Shown here: one piece after another, positions 8,167 to 15,113 of the stretch | Numbering within the stretch: position 1 is the stretch's first letter | How the letters are laid out: each line of letters starts with the position of its first letter | Source: Hyphomonas pacifica | GTDB lineage: Bacteria > Pseudomonadota > Alphaproteobacteria > Caulobacterales > Hyphomonadaceae | Length of the DNA stretch: 52,861 nt | Direction of reading: 5' to 3' | Assembly (NCBI RefSeq): GCF_000682675.1 | Contig: NZ_AWFA01000017.1 | Span: 1-52,861, forward strand | Translations under genes and position numbers: made by a program | Notes under the pieces: model-generated | Told to the model about the DNA's origin: nothing | The model's database searches: none | The model's input: only the letters and a program-made list of their open reading frames with translations

Positions 8167-8934
8167 GTGCGTGATGCCATCGACAAGATTTTTGCCGCAA
8201 CAACGGCGCCTGAAATCTACGTGGCGACAAATGCTGCGCTTGCTGATTTAGGCCTTACAAGGACCTATTATCTGGGGCCGATCAGTAATGACCGCACACG
8301 CGGCCGCAACCTGTTGAGCTTTGGTTTCTCAAGTGAATGGGAAATAAGCTATCGTGAAGGGTTTCGGTCTGTCGACCCGATCCCTGGCGCAACGGCCTTG
8401 CAGCCTGGCCCGCTATTCTGGCATCACCTGCCGCCCGGTCTGTCTCTGCGCCCTGAGGAGCAGGCCTATCTGGACAAGTTGCAGGACTGGGACATGAGTC
8501 AGGGCATCTGTACGCTTGTGTTTGGTCCGCACAGCCGTGTGGCCATGATCGGGGCCAGCATGTCACCGGGCGATGACAGCATCGACTCTGTAGACGTCAA
8601 TGGCTTCCATGTGATCGCCATGGCCTCCTTTGCCGCCTATTACCGGAAGGTCGGCATGAAGAGTGAAAAGATGCTGAGCTTTTCGACCCGCGAGCTGGAT
8701 GTGCTGTACTGGATGGCGCAAGGGCTCAGCAATATCGGGATTGCAAAAGAGCTGAACCTCAGCCCTGAAGCCGTGGCGAGTTGTACCAAGCAGCTTATGT
8801 CGAAGATGAACGTCTTTGATCGGACGGCTGCCGTGATGAGAGGCGTTCAACTGGGCTATGTCATCGTGTCGGATGATGTTTCCCGCCGGGTGGACAGCTC
8901 GACCGGCCTTGATGTGGCCGAGCCGGGCCGATAG
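8167..8934 (+). CDS. Orphan LuxR-type transcription regulator (autoinducer-binding domain plus HTH)
   Basis: A protein of about 255 residues. The N-terminal part keeps the pattern of LuxR autoinducer-binding domains: W and Y in SSEWEISYREGF, the acidic D-P pair in VDPI, and a W in LFWHHLP, matching the W57/Y61/D70/W85 set of TraR. The C-terminal part, beginning STRELDVLYWMAQGLSNIGI, is a GerE-type helix-turn-helix, with an Ala in place of the usual Thr in the recognition helix (EAVASCTKQL). GTG at 8167 is preferred over GTG at 8161 because the GGAGG at 8156-8160 is then six bases away. No luxI-type synthase is present in this window, so the ligand is unknown. It may respond to exogenous or host-made signals. 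Confidence 0.83.
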   Translation: MRDAIDKIFAATTAPEIYVATNAALADLGLTRTYYLGPISNDRTRGRNLLSFGFSSEWEISYREGFRSVDPIPGATALQPGPLFWHHLPPGLSLRPEEQAYLDKLQDWDMSQGICTLVFGPHSRVAMIGASMSPGDDSIDSVDVNGFHVIAMASFAAYYRKVGMKSEKMLSFSTRELDVLYWMAQGLSNIGIAKELNLSPEAVASCTKQLMSKMNVFDRTAAVMRGVQLGYVIVSDDVSRRVDSSTGLDVAEPGR

Positions 8935-9059
8935 GGAGCCTGCTTGCTCTGTTTCAGCCGCAACAGGTTTCTGGCACCAATGCCCCCCAAGGGGGATGAA
9001 GGCGGGGGAACGCGCCACTAGGGTTTCTCATCAGTTCATTTCTTCGAGGAATATTCCGG

Positions 9060-9662
9060 ATGAGACTCTTGCTTTTGTTGCCTGTGGCCATGCTGGTTGC
9101 GTGTGGGGAGACCAAAACCGCCGCAAATGATGATCCGTGCGCACAGGTCTCCGCCATGATGGAAGGTCGCCAGGAAAGCCCGCCCTTCAAAAGCCTGACG
9201 GGCGAGCAGGCCATGATGGGAGAAACGCCACTGCCGGATAGCTGGGAGTCCAGGCAATCCACGCTGGGCGGGGCGTGCAGGGTAAACGCCATGCGCGGTT
9301 TCTTTGGCGGTGACACCTCAATCTACACCTATTCCTGCACGATGTTTGAAGCCGGCACCACGGATGAGGAAGCCGACGGCAAACTGGCCGAAGCGGCCTA
9401 TCAGAAAGCGGTCAACCAGATCACAACCTGCCTGGGCGATGGCTGGACAGCTGAGATCGAGACCGAAAGCTCTGATCACCCGGTCTATCACAAGACGACC
9501 TTCGAGCCGGTGGAGCCGGAAGAGCAGACCGGCGATTTCAGAGCCTATCCGCTATATGTGGAAAAGAGCTTCACGCCCTTCTTCGGCCGCACGCGGGGCA
9601 CCACGCCCGGCTGGAAAGTGACAGTGCAGGCCCAGAAGCAGGTGGAAGGAACAGGCGAATGA
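9060..9662 (+). CDS. Predicted lipoprotein with four conserved cysteines, first of a related pair
   Basis: A 200-residue protein with a short signal peptide ending in the lipobox LVAC (lipidated C15). In the mature part four cysteines occur in the contexts DPCAQV, GACRVN, YSCTMF and TTCLGD. The neighbour encoded at 9659-10321 has cysteines in closely similar contexts (DCAEV, SCRLE, VCVIRE, PCLQT), so the two look like diverged duplicates. Two disulfides are likely in the periplasm. The ribosome site GAGGA lies at about 9043-9047. No enzymatic motif was recognised. It overlaps the next gene by ATGA, so they form an operon. Confidence 0.65.
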   Translation: MRLLLLLPVAMLVACGETKTAANDDPCAQVSAMMEGRQESPPFKSLTGEQAMMGETPLPDSWESRQSTLGGACRVNAMRGFFGGDTSIYTYSCTMFEAGTTDEEADGKLAEAAYQKAVNQITTCLGDGWTAEIETESSDHPVYHKTTFEPVEPEEQTGDFRAYPLYVEKSFTPFFGRTRGTTPGWKVTVQAQKQVEGTGE

Positions 9663-10321
9663 GCCGGGATGTTCGCAATGTGAAAGCGCTGGCCATGGGC
9701 GGGATGGTGGCGGTGACGCTGCTGGCCGTCCGGCCAGGTGCGGCCCATGCCGATTGCGCCGAGGTGAAGCAAGTGGTCAGCCGTCTGGAGCAGGAGCGCC
9801 CGCTGACGGCGGAGTATCCGTTGCCTATTGGCTGGCACGCACGTGACCTGGCGCTCACGGGGGATGAGGTTCTGGACGGCTTTGATTCCTGCCGCCTGGA
9901 GGATGACCGTCTTTCAGACAATAAAAGCATCCGCAGCCAGGTGACGACGGATTATGTCTGCGTGATCCGCGAGATGCCGGAAGAGCCGGAGGATGCCGAG
10001 ATCATGATGGCGGATGCCACGGCATTCGACGCGAAGGTGACGTCCGTCATGACGTGGCTGGCGCCCTGTCTGCAGACGGATATGGCCTATGAAATGGATG
10101 ACCGGTCGACCAGTGTGAACATGCGCTTCATCAAGCCCCGGCCAGAGGGTAGCGGCCTTGGTTATTTCGATGTGCCGCAGGTCCACATCACCATGGGCCA
10201 GGAAGGCAGCGTCCGCGATTTCAACCACCCGAAGGCGGGATTCAACATGCCGAGGCCGATGCGTGTTGTGCGGATGACAATTTCCAGCCCGGCCTGGTAC
10301 CTGAAGCCTGAACAAAACTGA
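9659..10321 (+). CDS. Predicted exported protein with four conserved cysteines, second of a related pair
   Basis: A 220-residue protein with an N-terminal hydrophobic segment ending in an Ala-His-Ala type signal peptidase I site near residue 31. It is therefore exported but, unlike its neighbour, not lipidated. The four mature cysteines (DCAEV, SCRLE, VCVIRE, PCLQT) and the LP..W.....L spacing between the first two match the lipoprotein at 9060-9662. The ATG overlaps that gene's stop. The pair could be one membrane-anchored and one soluble periplasmic partner. Function unknown. Confidence 0.62.
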   Translation: MSRDVRNVKALAMGGMVAVTLLAVRPGAAHADCAEVKQVVSRLEQERPLTAEYPLPIGWHARDLALTGDEVLDGFDSCRLEDDRLSDNKSIRSQVTTDYVCVIREMPEEPEDAEIMMADATAFDAKVTSVMTWLAPCLQTDMAYEMDDRSTSVNMRFIKPRPEGSGLGYFDVPQVHITMGQEGSVRDFNHPKAGFNMPRPMRVVRMTISSPAWYLKPEQN

Positions 10322-10370
10322 CTGCCAGCGTTCACTTAACATTCAGAGCTAACTGCCTATACGGCAGGGT

Positions 10371-10682
10371 ATGAAACGGCTCTTTGCTCTCTGTTTGACT
10401 ATCGGTCTGGCCCTGACGCCTCCGGCGATGGCGCAGGACTGGAAGAATTCCTGGTCCCCCGGCCAGGCACGCGACTCTGTGCGCGAAGGTAAAACCGTGC
10501 CGCTGAGCCAGATATTCCAGAGCCTGAAGCGCCAATATGGTGGCTATCAGCTGGGCGCGGACCTGTTCGACCGGGGTGGCAACCCGCAATACCGCATTGA
10601 CTGGATGACCGGGGATGGCCGCAAGATGCGCTTTATTGTCGACGCCCGCACGGGCCGCATCCTTGACCGGCAAGGCGCTTGA
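10371..10682 (+). CDS. Small periplasmic PepSY-domain protein
   Basis: A 103-residue protein with a clear signal peptide (cleavage after PPAMAQ, about residue 22). A single PepSY-like domain follows, ending in MRFIVDARTGRILDRQG, the typical strand-turn of these domains. It sits 36 bases ahead of the feuP-like regulator. Small PepSY proteins next to PhoP/PhoQ-like systems are often targets or modulators of the adjacent sensor (inference). A hairpin CTGCC-TATAC-GGCAG at 10353-10367 lies right before the ATG and covers the region where a ribosome site would be. Confidence 0.75.
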   Translation: MKRLFALCLTIGLALTPPAMAQDWKNSWSPGQARDSVREGKTVPLSQIFQSLKRQYGGYQLGADLFDRGGNPQYRIDWMTGDGRKMRFIVDARTGRILDRQGA

Positions 10683-10718
10683 CCCGACATTACCCCGAGA
10701 TTTGTAAAGGACGTTCCA

Positions 10719-11402
10719 ATGCGTATCCTGGTAGTTGAAGATGATGCAGACCTGCGCCGCCAGCTGGCGGATGTGCTGTCGCAGTCCGGCTATGCCGTGG
10801 ACCTGGCGGCAGATGGCGAGGACGGCCACTTCCTGGGTGATACAGAGCCCTATGACGCCGTGATCCTGGACCTTGGCCTGCCCAAGATGGACGGGGTGAG
10901 CGTTCTGAAGAAATGGCGCGCCGATGGCAAATCCTTCCCCGTGCTGATCCTGACCGCGCGTGATTCGTGGAGCGAGAAGGTGGCAGGCTTTGATGCCGGC
11001 GCGGATGATTACCTGACCAAGCCGTTCATCACAGAGGAATTGCTGGCCCGTCTGCGCGCGTTGCTGCGCCGGGCGGCAGGCCATTCCGCGGCGACGCTGG
11101 AGGCTGGCAAGCTGGTGGTCGACACACGTGCCGCCCGCGCCAGTGTGAATGGCGAGCCTGTGAAGCTGACGGCGCATGAATATCGCGTGTTGTCTTACCT
11201 GATGCACCATATGGGCCGCGTTGTGCCGCGCACGGAACTGGTCGAGCATATTTATGATCAAGATTTTGATCGCGACTCCAACACGATCGAGGTGTTCATC
11301 GGACGCCTGCGCCGCAAGATTGGCCAGGACCGTATCCAGACCGAGCGCGGCCTCGGCTATCGCCTGGTGGTGCCTGACATCGAAGCCCGCGTTGCGGGAT
11401 AG
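10719..11402 (+). CDS. feuP: OmpR/PhoP-family response regulator, FeuP-like
   Basis: A 227-residue regulator: receiver domain (residues 1-115) with acidic D8/D9, phosphoacceptor D51 (VILDLGLP) and K101-region KPF. A winged-helix DNA-binding domain follows, ending ERGLGYRL. The sequence around LGDTEPYDAVILD and ELVEHIYDQDFDRDSNTIEV closely resembles rhizobial FeuP as I remember it. The gene order (regulator, sensor, cycHJKL, degP, regulator, sensor, glnE) also matches the rhizobial feuPQ locus. FeuP controls envelope and osmoadaptation genes in Sinorhizobium; the target here is unknown. The separate sensor starts 25 bases downstream. Confidence 0.87.
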   Translation: MRILVVEDDADLRRQLADVLSQSGYAVDLAADGEDGHFLGDTEPYDAVILDLGLPKMDGVSVLKKWRADGKSFPVLILTARDSWSEKVAGFDAGADDYLTKPFITEELLARLRALLRRAAGHSAATLEAGKLVVDTRAARASVNGEPVKLTAHEYRVLSYLMHHMGRVVPRTELVEHIYDQDFDRDSNTIEVFIGRLRRKIGQDRIQTERGLGYRLVVPDIEARVAG

Positions 11403-11427
11403 GGCGCCGAGGCGCTAAAGCGGACGG

Positions 11428-12861
11428 ATGAGCGACAGCGCCCCTTCCAAACCGACCCTGCTGGACCGCTGGACGCGCCTGTCCCTGGCGCGGCGTATAA
11501 TGCTGGCCGCTGCGGTGTGGGGGCTAGTCGTGCTGGTCGGGGGGGCGATTGCGCTGTCGGCGGTCTACCGCGCGCAGACACTGACCCTGCTGGAAGAAGA
11601 CCTTGAGCAGACACTGATTGCCCTGACGCGGGAGATGACCCGTGAAGAGGCCTTCCTGCCCGATGGCCGGGTGACGGATACGGGCCGGGAATTCTTCGCT
11701 GGCGATGTGCGTTTCCGCACGCAATATTCCGGGCGCTATTGGTCCATCGTCGGCGTGAACGAGGACGGCCAGATCGTCGGTGACATGCGCTCCAAAAGCT
11801 TATGGGACGAGCCCGTGCCGATCCGCCAGAGGCAATTGGAGCGCACGCTCGCCTCTCCCGGTACGACTCAGTTTGGCGACTATCGTTTCAGCGGCCCGGC
11901 GGGCCAGCGTGTACGGGTGGCTTCCCGCGCGATCCTTATTGCTCAGCGCCCGACGCCGCTTGTGCTGATCACCGCCGCTGACCGTGCGCCGAATGATGAG
12001 GCGGCAGAACGCTTCCGCAGTCTGCTGCTGTTCACCATGATCGCGCTGTTCGGCGGCGTGTTTGCGGCCATGGTGGCGGGCATTCGCTATTCCCTGCGGC
12101 CGCTGCAGAAGATTGGCCATGACATTGCCGAAGTGCGCGAGGGCACGCGGCAGAAACTGTCAGAGGATTACCCCTCCGAAGTGCGCCCGCTGGCCGATGA
12201 GCTGAACAAGCTGATCGACCATAACCGGCAGGTGGTGGAGCGGGCGCGAACGCATGTCGGTAACCTTGCCCATGCCCTGAAAACACCGCTGGCCGTGCTG
12301 CGCAATGAAGCGACAGGCGGCACCCAGCTGGATGATGTCGTGCGCCGCCAGAGCGAAGCGATGCAGACCAATGTTGAGCATTATCTGAAGCGTGCCCGTG
12401 TCGCCGCGCGGGCCGAGGCGCTGGGCGCGCGGACCGAGATCCGCCCTGTTGTGGATGGCCTTGCGCGGATGCTGAACCGCCTGTTTGACCGCAAGGGCGT
12501 CAACGTGTCCGTTGACGGCGGGGCGAATGCCGTGTTCCGGGGAGAGCAACAGGATCTGGAAGAGATGGTCGGCAATCTGATGGAAAACGCCTGCAAATGG
12601 GCGCGCAGCGAAGTTCTGGTGCGCGTACGCAATGATGCAGAGGCGTTGGTCATCGAGGTGGAAGATGATGGTCCGGGCCTGACGCCGGAGGAGCGCGAAG
12701 GCGCCCTGAAGCGCGGCGTGAGACTGGATGAGACCACACCCGGAACGGGGCTGGGCCTGTCCATTGTGAATGAACTGGCAGAGCTGCACCGGGGAAGCCT
12801 GGAACTGGGCGATGCCGGTCTGGGCGGCCTGAGCGCCGTATTGAGGTTTCCGAAGAGATGA
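11428..12861 (+). CDS. feuQ: Membrane sensor histidine kinase, FeuQ/PhoQ-like
   Basis: A 477-residue sensor kinase. TM1 spans about residues 27-50 (LAAAVWGLVVLVGGAIALS). A periplasmic sensor domain of about 140 residues follows, then TM2 (about 192-214) and a HAMP-like linker. The phospho-acceptor H282 lies in NLAHALKTPLAVLRNE, where the K-T-P spacing is typical of PhoQ/FeuQ kinases. The ATPase domain has the N box (NLMENACKWA), G1 (DDGPGL) and G2 (GTGLGLSIV). It is the cognate sensor of the regulator upstream. The stop overlaps the ccmI-like start by four bases, coupling signalling and cytochrome c genes in one transcript. Confidence 0.88.
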   Translation: MSDSAPSKPTLLDRWTRLSLARRIMLAAAVWGLVVLVGGAIALSAVYRAQTLTLLEEDLEQTLIALTREMTREEAFLPDGRVTDTGREFFAGDVRFRTQYSGRYWSIVGVNEDGQIVGDMRSKSLWDEPVPIRQRQLERTLASPGTTQFGDYRFSGPAGQRVRVASRAILIAQRPTPLVLITAADRAPNDEAAERFRSLLLFTMIALFGGVFAAMVAGIRYSLRPLQKIGHDIAEVREGTRQKLSEDYPSEVRPLADELNKLIDHNRQVVERARTHVGNLAHALKTPLAVLRNEATGGTQLDDVVRRQSEAMQTNVEHYLKRARVAARAEALGARTEIRPVVDGLARMLNRLFDRKGVNVSVDGGANAVFRGEQQDLEEMVGNLMENACKWARSEVLVRVRNDAEALVIEVEDDGPGLTPEEREGALKRGVRLDETTPGTGLGLSIVNELAELHRGSLELGDAGLGGLSAVLRFPKR

Positions 12862-13490
12862 CACGTCTGAACTGGATCATCGCCGCCATCTGTGTGGCCC
12901 TTGGCATTGGCGGCTATCTGCTGATCGGTAAGCCCGGCATGGCGGATCAGCCCATGGTAGAGCGTCAGGCGGGGCTGATGAAGAAAATCAGCGATCACCC
13001 CGAACAGCTGACGCCTGCGGAAACCCTGTCGCGTCTGGAAGCGACGGTGAAAGAACGCCCGGACGACCCGCAACCGCATTTCTTCATTGGCGAGATTCTG
13101 CGCGCGCAGGGGCGTACCTCAGATGCTGCGCGTGCCTATCAGTCTGCCCTGCGGCGCGACAAGGATTTCGTGCCGGCCCTGGTGGCGCTGGGCAATACGC
13201 TGGTGGAGCTGAACAATGGCGCCGTCAGCCCGGAAGCGACGCGCCTGTTCGCCAAGGCCTATGAGCTGGACGAGACGCAGGTGCGCGCCGGCATGTGGGC
13301 CGCCATGGGCGCCGCGCAGGCGGGTGATCAGGAAAAGGCCGAGCAGGCCATGCGCTATATCTATTCCCGCCTGCCGGAAGATGACCCGCGCCGCGACCGC
13401 TTCCGCGCCATGATCGATGCCATCGGCCAGGACGGCGACGCTGCCCCGCCTGCTGCAGCCCCCGAAACGCCTGAACCGCAACAGGAATAG
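12858..13490 (+). CDS. ccmI: CcmI/CycH-like TPR protein of cytochrome c maturation, short form
   Basis: A 210-residue protein with one N-terminal membrane segment (residues 5-26) followed by GKPGMADQPM, the signature that joins membrane and periplasmic parts in CcmI/CycH. TPR repeats follow (about 65-165), then a Pro/Ala-rich tail. CcmI normally presents apocytochrome c to the CcmF/CcmH ligation complex. Full-length alphaproteobacterial CycH is about 370 residues with two membrane helices and a leucine-zipper-like loop. Here that N-terminal module is missing, leaving the TPR half. It overlaps feuQ by ATGA and precedes the acyltransferase and ccmE. Confidence 0.75.
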   Translation: MTRLNWIIAAICVALGIGGYLLIGKPGMADQPMVERQAGLMKKISDHPEQLTPAETLSRLEATVKERPDDPQPHFFIGEILRAQGRTSDAARAYQSALRRDKDFVPALVALGNTLVELNNGAVSPEATRLFAKAYELDETQVRAGMWAAMGAAQAGDQEKAEQAMRYIYSRLPEDDPRRDRFRAMIDAIGQDGDAAPPAAAPETPEPQQE

Positions 13491-13556
13491 CTGCTACTGG
13501 TATAGCTTTTGCAGGTGTCTGTCGCAGCGACATGAACCAGCAAAGCGAGCCTTGTG

Positions 13557-14630
13557 ATGGCCTTGGAGAAACGCCCTCTTCTACCGGCGCTTGATGGCCT
13601 TCGGGCCATGGCGGCGATGATTGTGCTGTTGTCCCATTATAGCAATGAGACGGCTTTCCTGCGCTTCTATGCAGGGATTGGTGCAGGCCAGTTGGGTGTA
13701 ATCCTGTTCTTCGCGCTGTCTGGTTTCCTGATGTGCTATGTCACTGAAGGCGTGGAGCCGAGTTGGAAGAATATCCTGAATTTCTGGCAGAGGCGCCTGG
13801 CGCGTGTCTTGCCGCTGTTCATTTTTGTCGTGCTGGCATCATACTTTCTTGGAAAGCAGACTTTGGCAGGCGAGAGCCTGAAAGTGCTGGACGTGAATGA
13901 CGGCAATCTGCTGCGCCATCTGTTCCTGATGGACGGCGTTTCGGTGCTGTGGACCATTCCGGTCGAGATCTGTTTCTACGTCGTCTACCCGGCGATCTGG
14001 TATCTGCGCGCGCGGCTGAGGAATGACACGCTGATGGTAATCGGCCTGTTGGTGGCTTTCCTTGTCTGGAATGCGGTGCGCGCGCCTGTTTGGGCGATGC
14101 TGGGCGTGAATCTGAAATTCCTGGAGATCGTGCTGAACGGGCACATCTTCCTGTTGGGCATTCTGGCTTATCTGGCGTTCCGGCTGGTTCGGCCGATGAA
14201 GCTGAATTATCTGTGGCTGGCGCTGATGGCGATGCTGCCGCTGGTCTTCCCGCACTTTGCCGAGGAGGTTTACGGACGCGCCGTTGACCCGTGGGCAGAT
14301 CCGGTGATCTTCCTGCTGACGCCGATGCTGCTGTTTGCAACAGTCCGTTCCAACTGGGCGGAATATGTGCTGGGCAATCCGGTGCTGCGCTATCTGGGTA
14401 ACATTTCCTATTCGATCTATCTGACGCACTGGTTTGTGCTGCGCTACATGCAGCGCTTCTACGAGCTGACGAAAAGCCCGGTGAATCTGGCAATTCTGCT
14501 GGTTCTTGTCGTGGCATTGGCCTCAGTCACCTATTTCCTGATCGAGAAACCGAGCCGGAAATATCTCAATCAGGCCTGGGGCAGGGTCTTTGACCGCAAG
14601 CCGCCCAAGGATAAGATTGCAGTTCGCTGA
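13557..14630 (+). CDS. Acyltransferase-3 family membrane protein (OafA/YrhL type)
   Basis: A protein of about 357 residues with some ten hydrophobic segments. It begins LPALDGLRAMAAMIVLLSH, the hallmark of acyltransferase-3 proteins, in which the histidine of the first helix is needed for acyl transfer. The C-terminal NISYSIYLTHW motif is also typical. Such enzymes O-acetylate or O-acylate surface polysaccharides or lipids; the substrate is unknown here. An overlapping GTG at 13554 is an equally possible start. There is no strong ribosome site. It lies between ccmI and ccmE, where rhizobial cycHJKL operons have no gene, so it looks like an insertion. A TGTCG-CAG-CGACA palindrome at 13520-13532 precedes it. 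Confidence 0.85.
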   Translation: MALEKRPLLPALDGLRAMAAMIVLLSHYSNETAFLRFYAGIGAGQLGVILFFALSGFLMCYVTEGVEPSWKNILNFWQRRLARVLPLFIFVVLASYFLGKQTLAGESLKVLDVNDGNLLRHLFLMDGVSVLWTIPVEICFYVVYPAIWYLRARLRNDTLMVIGLLVAFLVWNAVRAPVWAMLGVNLKFLEIVLNGHIFLLGILAYLAFRLVRPMKLNYLWLALMAMLPLVFPHFAEEVYGRAVDPWADPVIFLLTPMLLFATVRSNWAEYVLGNPVLRYLGNISYSIYLTHWFVLRYMQRFYELTKSPVNLAILLVLVVALASVTYFLIEKPSRKYLNQAWGRVFDRKPPKDKIAVR

Positions 14631-14646
14631 CAAAAGGTTGCATCTG

Positions 14647-14668
14647 CCGCACTCCCAAAAGGGTGCGG
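14647..14668 (+). other. Hairpin between acyltransferase and ccmE
   Basis: CCGCA and CCC on the left pair with GGG and TGCGG on the right around an AAAA loop, with a two-base bulge (CT). No T-run follows in the plus direction, so it is not a convincing terminator. It could be a 3' end stabiliser of the upstream message or an attenuating structure. Confidence 0.35.
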
Positions 14669-14675
14669 TGCAGCC

Positions 14676-14681
14676 TATAAG
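14676..14681 (+). promoter_or_regulatory. Possible -10 element (TATAAG) for a leaderless ccmE mRNA
   Basis: TATAAG ends seven bases before the ccmE ATG, and no Shine-Dalgarno sequence lies between them. If used as a -10 box, transcription would start at or next to the ATG. No good -35 box is visible. Low-confidence proposal based on spacing only. Confidence 0.25.
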
Positions 14682-14687
14682 GGCCCC

Positions 14688-15113
14688 ATGCGAGCACGTA
14701 CACGGCGACTCTATACATTCGGCATTGCGGCCCTGTTGCTGGCAGCAGCAGCGGCGCTGGCATTCTTTGCCCTGCGCGAGAATGCGAATTTGTTCTATAC
14801 ACCGGAGATCCTAGCCGAGAAGGGCACGCCCGTGCACGGCAAGGAAGTGAAAGTCGGCGGCTGGGTAGAGCCCGGATCGCTGACCTATTCCGAGGATGGC
14901 GCAACGATGATCTTCACGGTCATCGACAACAGCCCGAATACGATCACCGTCAGCTATACCGGCATTGCGCCGGACTTGTTCCGCGAAGGCCAGGGCGTCG
15001 TCGCGACAGGCACATTCCAGACCGATGGCAGCTTCACGGCGCGCCAGATTCTGGCCAAGCATGACGAGAATTACCAACCGCGGGAACTGAAACCGCTGGA
15101 AGCGGCCGGATGA
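14688..15113 (+). CDS. ccmE: Cytochrome c maturation protein CcmE (CycJ), haem chaperone
   Basis: A 141-residue protein with one N-terminal membrane anchor (about residues 8-28) and a periplasmic OB-fold. H125 in LAKHDENY is the histidine that binds haem covalently, and Y129 is the conserved axial ligand. CcmE receives haem from CcmABCD and hands it to CcmF. Length is normal. The stop overlaps the ccmF start (ATGA). It is part of the cycHJKL-type operon of alphaproteobacteria. Confidence 0.96.
   Translation: MRARTRRLYTFGIAALLLAAAAALAFFALRENANLFYTPEILAEKGTPVHGKEVKVGGWVEPGSLTYSEDGATMIFTVIDNSPNTITVSYTGIAPDLFREGQGVVATGTFQTDGSFTARQILAKHDENYQPRELKPLEAAG

Noticed and set aside
8983..8995. CCCCCC-AA-GGGGG after the LuxR gene as a terminator
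   Set aside because: The two-base loop is too tight unless base pairs open, and no T-run follows.
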